From Mesorhizobium sp. BR1-1-16 (GTDB lineage Bacteria; Pseudomonadota; Alphaproteobacteria; Rhizobiales; Kaistiaceae): DNA of 64,000 nt. This document shows positions 55,496 to 63,199 of the stretch, one piece after another. The notes beneath the pieces were generated by a model. The model worked only from the letters and a program-made list of their open reading frames with translations, had not been told where the DNA came from and ran no database searches. Position 1 is the first letter of the stretch. Each line of letters starts with the position of its first letter. The position numbers and the translations under genes were made by a program. The DNA is taken from positions 682,001 through 746,000 of the forward strand of contig NZ_JAIUIE010000001.1 of the NCBI RefSeq assembly GCF_020165495.1, given 5' to 3'.

Positions 55496-55525
55496 AGCAG
55501 TACGACCGCGCGCGAGAAGGCATCC

Positions 55526-55960
55526 ATGAAGGCGGTTCTGGTCTCATGGCCCTTCTGGGCATTTCTCTCGGCGGTCTTCGCCGCGATGACGGCCATCTTC
55601 GCCAAGATCGGCGTGGAGAATGTCGGCTCGGATTTCGCGACCTTCATCCGCACGATCGTGATCCTGCTGACGGTCGCGTTCATCCTGACCGCGACCGGCC
55701 AGTGGCAGCCGTTCGGGACGGTCTCGACGCGCAGTTATGCCTTTCTGGTTCTGTCGGGCCTCGCGACCGGCGCCTCGTGGCTCTGCTATTTCCGCGCATT
55801 GAAGCTTGGCGATGCCGCCCGCGTAGCGCCCGTCGACAAGCTCAGCGTTGTCCTGGTCGCAATCGCCGGAGTGGTGCTGCTCGGCGAGCGGCTTTCGCCG
55901 CGCAACTGGCTCGGCATTCTGCTTATCGCCACTGGCTCGGTGCTGGTCGCCCTGCGGTAA
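55526..55960 (+). CDS. Single-domain EamA family transporter
   Basis: A 144-residue protein with five hydrophobic helices, one EamA unit rather than the usual two, so it should work as a dimer. Family marks are SAVFAAMTAIFAKIG, RTIVIL, WLCYFRALKLGDAARVAPVDKLSVVL and GERLSPRNWLGILLIATGSVLV. Substrate unknown. It starts 30 bp after the PBP1A stop. Confidence 0.9.
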   Translation: MKAVLVSWPFWAFLSAVFAAMTAIFAKIGVENVGSDFATFIRTIVILLTVAFILTATGQWQPFGTVSTRSYAFLVLSGLATGASWLCYFRALKLGDAARVAPVDKLSVVLVAIAGVVLLGERLSPRNWLGILLIATGSVLVALR

Positions 55961-56191
55961 GGATGCCGCAGGGGGCATTGCCGGAAATTCACTTGACCCA
56001 ACAGCCACTTTGGCGCACCCAGCTTGGCTGTACGGCCCCTGTTTCGGGGCCGTCGATCTGAACCCGCAGGACAAAATGCCAAGCGACAGTCGAAGTCGAT
56101 TGAGTCTGCCGCCCGTGGCCCGCACGGCCTGATCGCGCGTTCGATCGGCTCACCGTGACCGGCCGGGCGGCCGGCCGCAATGAGGTGAGTC

Positions 56192-57559
56192 ATGGAAGAG
56201 ATCAACGCCCTCCGCGGCGCGGATGCGCAGGACGTCGTGCTCGATTTTCGGCACGGCCATGTTGCAGATGTCGTCGAACATCTGAACCATCAGGAACCCG
56301 AGGAAGCCGCGTCCGTCCTGGCAGGCCTTCCTGACGATCGGGCGGTCGAACTGCTCGATCAGCCCGAATTCGACGATGCCGCCGATGTCGTCTCCAGCAT
56401 GCCGCTCGACCGGGCAGCCAAGCTCTTGTCCGGCATGTCGGCCGATCGCGCCACCGATCTCCTCGGCGAGATCGAGGAGCCGCAACGCTCCCGGCTGATC
56501 GCCCGTCTCGACCATGAAACCCGCGCTGCCGTCGCGCGCCTCGCGGGCTATCCCGAGGGCAGCGCTGGCGCGATCATGACGACGGAGGTCGTAAGCGTAC
56601 CGGCCGACTGGACGGTCGCCGCGACGCTCAACTACATCCGCCAGGTCGAGAAGAGCCGCGAGACGATCTACACGATCTGCCTGCTGCACCCTGAAACCGG
56701 GGCGCTGCTGCAGACCGCGACGCTGCGCAGGCTGATCACCAGCGAGCCGTCGGCACTGGTGCTGACGGCCGCGCGTCACAGCCGTCCGATCACGGTGTCC
56801 CCGACCACCGACCAGGAGGAAGCGGCGCGCCTCTTCTCGAAATATGATCTTCTCGCCGTCCCTGTCGTCGACGAGCGCCATCATGTCATCGGCATCGTCA
56901 CGGTCGACGACATCATCGATGCCATCTTCCAGGAGAGCACCGAGGACGTGCAAAAGTTCGGCGGCATGGAGGCGCTGGACGAGCCCTACATGGAAATCAG
57001 CTTCCTGAGGATGATGAAGAAGCGTGCCGGCTGGCTCTCGGCGCTGTTCATCGGCGAGATGCTGACGGCGACGGCGATGCAGCACTTCGAGACGGAGCTT
57101 GAAAAGGCGATCGTGCTGACGCTGTTCATCCCGCTGATCATGAGCTCGGGCGGCAATTCGGGTTCGCAGGCGACATCGCTGATCATCCGGGCGCTGGCGC
57201 TTGGCGAGATCCGGCTGCGCGACTGGTGGCGGGTGGCGTTGCGCGAATTGCCGAGCGGCCTCTCGCTCGGCCTCGTTCTCGGAACGCTCGGCTTCGCTCG
57301 CATCACGGCCTGGCAGATGCTCGGGCTACACGACTACGGCCAGTTCTGGCTTCTGGTCGCGCTCACAGTCGGCGCCGGCCTCGTCGGCATTGTCACCTTC
57401 GGCTCGATGACGGGATCGATGCTGCCCTTCGTGCTGAAGCGTCTCGGCTTCGATCCAGCCAGCGCCTCAGCGCCCTTCGTCGCCACCCTCGTCGACGTCA
57501 CCGGCCTGGTGATCTACTTCTCGATTGCCTCGGTGATCCTGCACGGGACGCTGCTTTAG
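56192..57559 (+). CDS. mgtE: Magnesium transporter MgtE (copy 2)
   Basis: A 455-residue MgtE with the same order as the copy at 27.6 kb: N-domain of helical repeats (about 15-135), CBS pair (140-265) and five membrane helices with PLIMSSGGNSGSQATS at the pore and VATLVDVTGLVIYF holding the pore aspartate. It is well diverged from copy 1, so the two are old paralogues; one could serve other divalent ions or a different Mg2+ range. A hairpin follows its stop. Confidence 0.94.
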   Translation: MEEINALRGADAQDVVLDFRHGHVADVVEHLNHQEPEEAASVLAGLPDDRAVELLDQPEFDDAADVVSSMPLDRAAKLLSGMSADRATDLLGEIEEPQRSRLIARLDHETRAAVARLAGYPEGSAGAIMTTEVVSVPADWTVAATLNYIRQVEKSRETIYTICLLHPETGALLQTATLRRLITSEPSALVLTAARHSRPITVSPTTDQEEAARLFSKYDLLAVPVVDERHHVIGIVTVDDIIDAIFQESTEDVQKFGGMEALDEPYMEISFLRMMKKRAGWLSALFIGEMLTATAMQHFETELEKAIVLTLFIPLIMSSGGNSGSQATSLIIRALALGEIRLRDWWRVALRELPSGLSLGLVLGTLGFARITAWQMLGLHDYGQFWLLVALTVGAGLVGIVTFGSMTGSMLPFVLKRLGFDPASASAPFVATLVDVTGLVIYFSIASVILHGTLL

Positions 57560-57564
57560 GAATT

Positions 57565-57593
57565 GTCGGCGGCGGTGCTGCACCGCCGCCGAC
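57565..57593. terminator. Hairpin between convergent mgtE and DUF4893 genes
   Basis: GTCGGCGGCGGTG-ctg-CACCGCCGCCGAC is a perfect 13-bp stem lying in the 43-bp gap between two convergent genes. It has no U-run on either strand but its position suggests bidirectional termination. Confidence 0.65.
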
Positions 57594-57602
57594 GTCTCGA
57601 CT

Positions 57603-58223
57603 TCAGCGCCGCTCCATCTCGATGATGTCGAACGTCGATTCGACCTTCGGCAGCGGTAGTTCGAGCCGGTAGCGCTTGGCGTCCGCTTTCACGAAATAGC
57701 CGACCATGTCGCGGTCTGGATCGGATTTATAGGCGCGCGGCTTCTCGTCGGCGTAGTGGCCGGCGCCGTAGAACAGCAGCCGCTTCTCGCTGTCGTCGAT
57801 GAAATGGCCAGACAGGCGCTGCGAGCCACTCGTCTTGACGAGACGGTAGCCGATATCGTCCTCGTCGATCCGGCATTTGAACCAGCCATAGATCGTGAGC
57901 GGCAGATTGCCGCCGAGCTTGATGGTTCGGCACCGGTAGTTGCCACGGATATCGACGCCGAGGATCGGCTTCGGTCCACCGGCAAGCACGTCGTCGAGTG
58001 TCGCGAGATCCTGCTTGCTGCCGCCGGCCCGGGCTTCGGCGACCGCGTCGCTCCGCGCTTTGTCGAAGGATGCAAGCCGCGCCTTGTCGGCCGATGTCAG
58101 CGTGCGCTCGGCCAGCGTGCCGTCGGCGTGGGCGGCGGGGATGGCCGCCAACAGCAACAATGCGGCGAGCGATGCCCTGGCGCGATGATTTGCCGGATGA
58201 GCTTTGGCTTGGGGATTGGTCAT
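57603..58223 (-). CDS. DUF4893 exported protein
   Basis: A 206-residue exported protein with a signal peptide ending near AHA-DGT (residue 33). The DUF4893 domain follows with GNYRCRTIKLGG, LPLTIYGWFKCRI, GSQRLSGHFIDD and FYGAGHYADEK. The paired cysteines in YRCRT and FKCRI probably form a disulfide. Function unknown. The ATG at 58223 faces away from prfB. Confidence 0.85.
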   Translation of the reverse strand: MTNPQAKAHPANHRARASLAALLLLAAIPAAHADGTLAERTLTSADKARLASFDKARSDAVAEARAGGSKQDLATLDDVLAGGPKPILGVDIRGNYRCRTIKLGGNLPLTIYGWFKCRIDEDDIGYRLVKTSGSQRLSGHFIDDSEKRLLFYGAGHYADEKPRAYKSDPDRDMVGYFVKADAKRYRLELPLPKVESTFDIIEMERR

Positions 58224-58324
58224 GCGCGCCTCTCAGGTTTACAGGCGGGAAGGGCGCCACTATGGTCGCGCCACGCTGCGGGGCGAGCCCCGCTCCTTGC
58301 CATCACGAGCTGGATTCCTAGCAT

Positions 58325-59453
58325 ATGCGAGCCGAGATCGAGACGATCGTCGACGAAATCAAGCAGGGCATAACCCTGCTGAGGAGGCATCTTTGACTGG
58401 GATCGTGCCAAGCGTCGCCTGCTCGAACTGAACGCCCTTTCTGAAACGCCGACCTTCTGGGACGATCCGCAGAAGGCACAAAAGCTGATGCGCGAACGCC
58501 AGAATCTCGAGGACGGGATCAAGGCGGTCGAGGCCAGCGAGCGTGATCTGGCCGACAATCTGGAGCTGATCGAGCTTGGCGAGGCCGAGGGTGATGCCTC
58601 GATCGTCGCCGAGGCCGAGAAGGCGATCTTCGCCCTGAAGGATGAGGTGCGCCGCCGGCAGATCAATTCGATGCTGTCGGGCGAGGCCGATGGCAACGAC
58701 ACCTATGTCGAGGTCCATGCCGGCGCCGGCGGCACCGAGAGCCAGGACTGGGCCAACATGCTGCTGCGCATGTACACCCGCTGGGCAGAGCGCACCGGCA
58801 AGAAGGTCGAGCTGCTTGAAGTGCATGACGGCGAAGAGGCTGGCATCAAGTCGGCGACCATCCTCGTCAAGGGCGAACAGTCCTATGGCTGGCTGAAGAC
58901 CGAATCTGGCGTTCATCGCCTGGTCCGCATCTCGCCCTATGACAGCAGCGCGCGCCGGCACACGTCGTTCGCCAGCATCTGGGTCTATCCGGTCGTCGAT
59001 GATTCGATCGATATCGAGATCAACGAGAGCGACTGTCGCATCGATACCTATCGTGCGCAGGGCGCGGGCGGCCAGCACATCAACACGACGGACTCTGCCG
59101 TGCGCATTACGCATATGCCGTCCGGCATCGTCGTGCAGTGCCAGAACGAGCGCTCGCAGCACAAGAACCGGGCCGCGGCCTGGGACATGCTGCGCGCCCG
59201 TCTCTACGAGGCGGAGCTGAAGCGCCGCGAGGCAGCTGCCATGGCGACCGAGTCGACCAAAAAGGACATCGGCTGGGGGCACCAAATCCGCTCCTATGTG
59301 CTGCAGCCCTACCAGCTGGTGAAGGATCTGCGCACGGGCGTCGAAAGCACGGATCCGCAGACCGTCCTCAATGGCGACCTCAACACGTTCATGGAAGCCG
59401 CGCTCGCGCAGCGCCTCGGCGGCGCCGATGTCGAGGTTTCCGATATCGATTGA
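58325..59453 (+). CDS. prfB: Peptide chain release factor 2 (programmed +1 frameshift)
   Basis: RF2 recognises UGA and UAA stops. The reading frame from the ATG at 58325 meets an in-frame TGA at 58394-58396 after 23 codons; skipping one base gives the full factor, so the coding region is 58325-58393 joined to 58395-59453. The product, about 376 residues, has GGQ in [12 protein letters not shown], and the anticodon-like tripeptide reads SPY ([15 protein letters not shown]) where E. coli has SPF. UGA-dependent shifting autoregulates RF2 level. It diverges from the DUF4893 gene. Confidence 0.96.
58382..58397 (+). promoter_or_regulatory. prfB +1 frameshift site
   Basis: An internal AGGAGG (58382-58387) is followed after three bases by CTT-TGA-C (58391-58397). 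This is the same spacing as in E. coli prfB (AGGGGG, three bases, CUU UGA C). The internal Shine-Dalgarno pushes the ribosome forward at the slippery CTT when RF2 is scarce. Confidence 0.95.
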
Positions 59454-59491
59454 TCGGCTGCGCGACCGCCGGTCCCCGGCGGCCTGCCGCT

Positions 59492-60184
59492 TCAGCGCGT
59501 CAGCCAGTCGGCAAGGGCCCTGTTCACCGCTTCGGGCTGCTCCAGCGTCGAGGCATGGCCGCAGCGTGCCAGTGTGACCAGCCGCGCGCCGGGGATCGCC
59601 GCCGCAATCTCCGCGGCGCGGTCCGGCGGCGTGAGCGGGTCCTGGTCACCGACCATCACCAGTGTCGGCACGGAGATGGCCGGCAGTCCGGGACGCGAAT
59701 CCGCCCGCGCAATGATCGCTTCCTGCTGCCGGGCGAGGCCGTCTACGCCGATGGTCCGAGCCATGCGGTTATTGACGGCGTGAATTGAAGCATCGCCCCG
59801 ATGCTCGGGATGAAGGATCGCGTCGGTCGTGGCGGCGATAAGCGCGTCGAAATCGCCGGTGCGCGCCTGCTCCACCATCGCCCGTCTGAGGGCTGTCTGC
59901 TCGGGTGTGTCGGGCCGCGCCGAGGTGCTGATCAGCGCAAGCCTCATCACGCGTTGGGGCGCCTGCCGCATGATCTCGAAGGCGATGTAGCCGCCCATCG
60001 AGATGCCTGCCAGCGCGAAGCCGGCCGGCGCCTGTTCGAGGATCGCCGAGGCCATGGCGGCGATGGTGCTGCCTTCGAGTGTTGAGGCGATCGTGACCGG
60101 ACCGTGCGGCCACAGCGCCGGGATCTGTGGCGAGAAGACCTCCGCGGTGCAGAGGAGTCCAGGTACCAGCAGGATCGGCGTCAT
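59492..60184 (-). CDS. Alpha/beta hydrolase (3-oxoadipate enol-lactonase-like)
   Basis: A 230-residue cytosolic alpha/beta hydrolase. LVPGLLCTAEVF is the oxyanion strand, AGISMGGYIAFE holds the nucleophile Ser, VGDQDPLTPPDRA gives the acid and RCGHASTLEQPEAV the His. The ATG at 60184 has GGAG 7 bases upstream; a 7-residue extension to 60205 is possible. The fold resembles PcaD-like lactonases and esterases, but no aromatic-degradation genes are near, so the substrate is open. Confidence 0.88.
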   Translation of the reverse strand: MTPILLVPGLLCTAEVFSPQIPALWPHGPVTIASTLEGSTIAAMASAILEQAPAGFALAGISMGGYIAFEIMRQAPQRVMRLALISTSARPDTPEQTALRRAMVEQARTGDFDALIAATTDAILHPEHRGDASIHAVNNRMARTIGVDGLARQQEAIIARADSRPGLPAISVPTLVMVGDQDPLTPPDRAAEIAAAIPGARLVTLARCGHASTLEQPEAVNRALADWLTR

Positions 60185-60223
60185 GGCTGCGCTCCAGGCG
60201 GACATGCGGGATGTCGATCGGTT

Positions 60224-61585
60224 CTAGAGCAACCGCGCCATGTCTCGTCCCGGCACAATATAGGTCATCGGATCGATCGGCTTGCCGTTGATGCGGATCT
60301 CGTAGTGGAGATGCGATCCCGTCGACCGGCCGGTCGAGCCGACTTTGCCGATCTCCTGGCCTTCGGCCACCTTCTGCCCGACCTTGACCTTGATCGCCGA
60401 GAGATGGCCGTAGCGGGTTACGATGCCATTGCCATGGTCGATGTCGACCATGTTGCCATAGCCACCGTCCCAGCCCGCCGAGATGACCGTGCCGCCAAGA
60501 GCGGCTGGCGCCGAATATCCCGTCGGTGCGCGGAAATCGACGCCTGTATGCATGGCCGGACGGCCGAGGAACGGATCGGTGCGCGCGCCGAAGCCGCTGG
60601 AGATCGGCGCATTGCCGAGCGGCGCGTCCCAGGGGAGCGAAAGCGCGATGCGGCGGGTGGCCGCGAGGCGGTCGAGCTCGGCGCTCAGCGTCTTCACGCC
60701 GAGGGCGAAACGGGCAGGGCTCGGATCGTCCGGCAGCGGTACGAAGGGCCCGCCGACAGCGTCGTCATCGTTGCCTGCGCCCGGCGCCTTGCGTCCGACG
60801 CGCTTCAATACGGCAGCGATGCGATCCGCGCGTGTCGCGACAGAACGGGTCAGTCCGGCCACCGTCGCCTCCTGCGCCTTCTCCATCGCGTCGACATCCG
60901 TCTCGATCTTCGCAATGCGCGCGACATCGGCCGGCTTCAAATGGCCGCCGGCAACGCTCGCGAGCTGGATCTGTGGCCGCGCGACGGGCGTCGCGCTGGC
61001 GCTCGGGCCATTGCCCTTCTTCTTGGGACGCGGCGTCGCAACGGGGACCTTCACGTCGAAGCCGGCTCGCTTGGCTGCGTCGGTGATCCTGGCCAGCAGG
61101 TCCTGCCGCTTCGCGAGTTGTTCCTGGCGGTCAAGAACACGGCCGACCGCCTGTTCGACGGTCGACTTGTCCATTTGCTGGCGCTCGGCAAGGCGGTCCA
61201 TCTCGCCCTTGAGGTCGGCCAGCTTGCTTTCATAGGCGTTGGAGAGCTTGGCTTTCAGCTCGCCCTCGCGGCGCTGCCGGATGACCGTCTCCATCGCCTG
61301 CCTGAGCACGGCTTCGTCGGCGTCGGTGAAGACCGCCGGCGTCTCGCGGCTGAAGTAAAGCGTGGCGCCGCCCGCCGAAATGCCGACCAGCAGCAACAGG
61401 CCGATCGCCACTGAGACGATCAGGCGCCGGCTGACATGCACCGCATGGAGTATGTCGCCATGCGCGACGATGACGCGCGTTCCGGACCTGGCAGGCTGGG
61501 GGCGAGGTGCTGGTCGCCGCTTCGCCGCCGGGCGCCCCGAGGGCGCCACAGGGCTGTGCGATGACGGGCGGTGAGCAGTCTGCAT
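60224..61585 (-). CDS. M23 (LytM) family protein with membrane anchor and coiled coil, copy A
   Basis: A 453-residue protein. A basic Pro-rich cytosolic start precedes a transmembrane helix (about 54-77), a long helical region rich in E/Q/R (90-165), a linker, and a C-terminal LytM domain (about 325-440) with PAMHTGVDF and HLHYEIRINGKPIDP, so the HxxxD and HxH zinc ligands are intact and it may be an active endopeptidase, or an amidase activator. It is the tandem paralogue of the gene 210 bp upstream. A CtrA-like box lies 82-98 bp before the ATG. Confidence 0.92.
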   Translation of the reverse strand: MQTAHRPSSHSPVAPSGRPAAKRRPAPRPQPARSGTRVIVAHGDILHAVHVSRRLIVSVAIGLLLLVGISAGGATLYFSRETPAVFTDADEAVLRQAMETVIRQRREGELKAKLSNAYESKLADLKGEMDRLAERQQMDKSTVEQAVGRVLDRQEQLAKRQDLLARITDAAKRAGFDVKVPVATPRPKKKGNGPSASATPVARPQIQLASVAGGHLKPADVARIAKIETDVDAMEKAQEATVAGLTRSVATRADRIAAVLKRVGRKAPGAGNDDDAVGGPFVPLPDDPSPARFALGVKTLSAELDRLAATRRIALSLPWDAPLGNAPISSGFGARTDPFLGRPAMHTGVDFRAPTGYSAPAALGGTVISAGWDGGYGNMVDIDHGNGIVTRYGHLSAIKVKVGQKVAEGQEIGKVGSTGRSTGSHLHYEIRINGKPIDPMTYIVPGRDMARLL

Positions 61586-61666
61586 GGCGTCCGTTCAAGC
61601 TGGCGCGGGATATCGTGACGGGCCGTCCGAGGAGGATCGGCTGATGCCTCACTACAGCCCGGGCAC

Positions 61667-61683
61667 GGTTAACCGTCTGTTAC
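61667..61683 (-). promoter_or_regulatory. CtrA-like box upstream of M23 copy A
   Basis: On the minus strand the sequence reads GTAA-CAGACGG-TTAACC, one mismatch to TTAA-N7-TTAACC. It lies 82-98 bp upstream of the copy A ATG. Confidence 0.55.
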
Positions 61684-61795
61684 GCAAGCGCTTCAAAAGC
61701 CGAAGAATTGGGGATAGAGAGCCGGGTTCATAAGGCGAAGGCACAGGCTTTAGGCGGTCGCCATGAGAGGCGCGCATGCGACAATCGGCGCCTCG

Positions 61796-63091
61796 CTACA
61801 GCAGCCGTGTCATCTCCTTGCCGGCGATCAGGAAGCGCATCGGATCGATTGCCTCACCATCGACGCGGATTTCGTAATGAAGATGCGGGCCGGTCGAGCG
61901 TCCCGTCGATCCGACCCGGCCGATCCTGCCGCCGGCCGCGACCTGATCGCCGACCCGCACCGAGATTGAATCTAGATGGCCATAGCGGGTGACCACGCCA
62001 TTGCCGTGGTCGATATCGACCATATTGCCATAGCCGCCGTTCCACTCCGCCGCGATCACTCGCCCTGCAGCGACTGCCCGGGCCGGATAGTTGCGCGGCG
62101 CGCGGAAATCGATGCCGGTATGCATGGCAGGCCGGCCGAGAAAGGGATCGACACGCGCCCCGAAGCCGCTGGATATTGGCGCATTGGCGATCGGCTGGCT
62201 CCACGGCAGCGACAGCGCCACCTTGCGGACGGTGGCGAGGCGATCGAGCTCGGCTGAGAGCACGGCAACACCGCTGGCGAAGCGATCGGGCTCGGTTGCT
62301 GTGGGCAAGGGAACGAAGGGGCCGCCGACATCGTCCTCCGCGGCGGGCCGCGGCACTTTGCGTCCAACGCGTTTCAGGAGCGTCGAAATCCGGTCGGCAC
62401 GGGTCGTCACACCGCTGGCGAGTTCCGTGATGGTCGCATCCTGCGCCGTCTCCATGGCGGCGATGTCGGTCTCGATCGAGGCGATGCGGTCCGTGCCGGG
62501 AAGAGGGGCGAGGGGATCGCCGGCCGTGGCGCCGGCCGCACTAGCAAGGCTTACCGTCGGGACGGCGATGGTGTCGGCGCTGGCCTGCTTGCCGTCTCTG
62601 CGCAGCGGCGGCGGCTGCGTGACGTCGAAACCGGCCCGGCGCGCCGCTTCGGTCAGCCGTGCGAGCATATCCTGTCGCTGGCCGAGTTCGTCCTGCCGAT
62701 CGAGCAATTGTTCGACCTTTTGCTCGACTGTCGCGTGATCGACCAGCCGGCGCGAGGTGATGCGCTCGATCTCATTGCGCAGTGCCGAGATCCGATCCTC
62801 ATAGGTTTCGCGAAGCACGGCCTCGCCGCCCGAGTCCCGGCGCAGCCAGTCGTCGCGGAACACGAGATAGGCGGTGGATGCGAAATAGAAGACCGAGAAG
62901 AGCACAAAGCAGGCCCCGGCCAATGCCATCAGCCGAGGATTGAAGTGGATCGCCTGCAGGCGATCGCCGCGCGCGATGATGATGCGCGTCTCGGATTTCT
63001 GCGTCTTGTTTCCGGCTTCTTGGCGAGGCGGAGGTCGGGAATCGGGGGCGGGAGCCGGCCGGATTCGCGAAGCTCTGGCATTCGGCAGCAT
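61796..63091 (-). CDS. M23 (LytM) family protein with membrane anchor and coiled coil, copy B
   Basis: A 431-residue paralogue of copy A with the same architecture: basic start with RIIIARGDRLQAIHF, a transmembrane helix (about 54-77), a coiled-coil region (90-160) with RQDELGQRQDMLARLTEAARRAGFDV, and a LytM domain with PAMHTGIDF and HLHYEIRVDGEAIDP. Zinc ligands are complete. The variable linkers differ, which suggests non-redundant partners. It is upstream of copy A on the same strand and has its own CtrA-like box. Confidence 0.92.
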   Translation of the reverse strand: MLPNARASRIRPAPAPDSRPPPRQEAGNKTQKSETRIIIARGDRLQAIHFNPRLMALAGACFVLFSVFYFASTAYLVFRDDWLRRDSGGEAVLRETYEDRISALRNEIERITSRRLVDHATVEQKVEQLLDRQDELGQRQDMLARLTEAARRAGFDVTQPPPLRRDGKQASADTIAVPTVSLASAAGATAGDPLAPLPGTDRIASIETDIAAMETAQDATITELASGVTTRADRISTLLKRVGRKVPRPAAEDDVGGPFVPLPTATEPDRFASGVAVLSAELDRLATVRKVALSLPWSQPIANAPISSGFGARVDPFLGRPAMHTGIDFRAPRNYPARAVAAGRVIAAEWNGGYGNMVDIDHGNGVVTRYGHLDSISVRVGDQVAAGGRIGRVGSTGRSTGPHLHYEIRVDGEAIDPMRFLIAGKEMTRLL

Positions 63092-63167
63092 GGGCGCTTC
63101 AACCTGGCGATGGTGACCGCGACCGGCGCTTTGGGTCGCCGGTTCATCGCCGATTAGAAAGCGTTAA

Positions 63168-63184
63168 GGTTAAGCCTTGGTTAC
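63168..63184 (-). promoter_or_regulatory. CtrA-like box upstream of M23 copy B
   Basis: On the minus strand the sequence reads GTAA-CCAAGGC-TTAACC, with the same single mismatch to TTAA-N7-TTAACC as the copy A box. It lies 77-93 bp before the copy B ATG. Confidence 0.55.
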
Positions 63185-63199
63185 CCCGGGCACCCGCCG

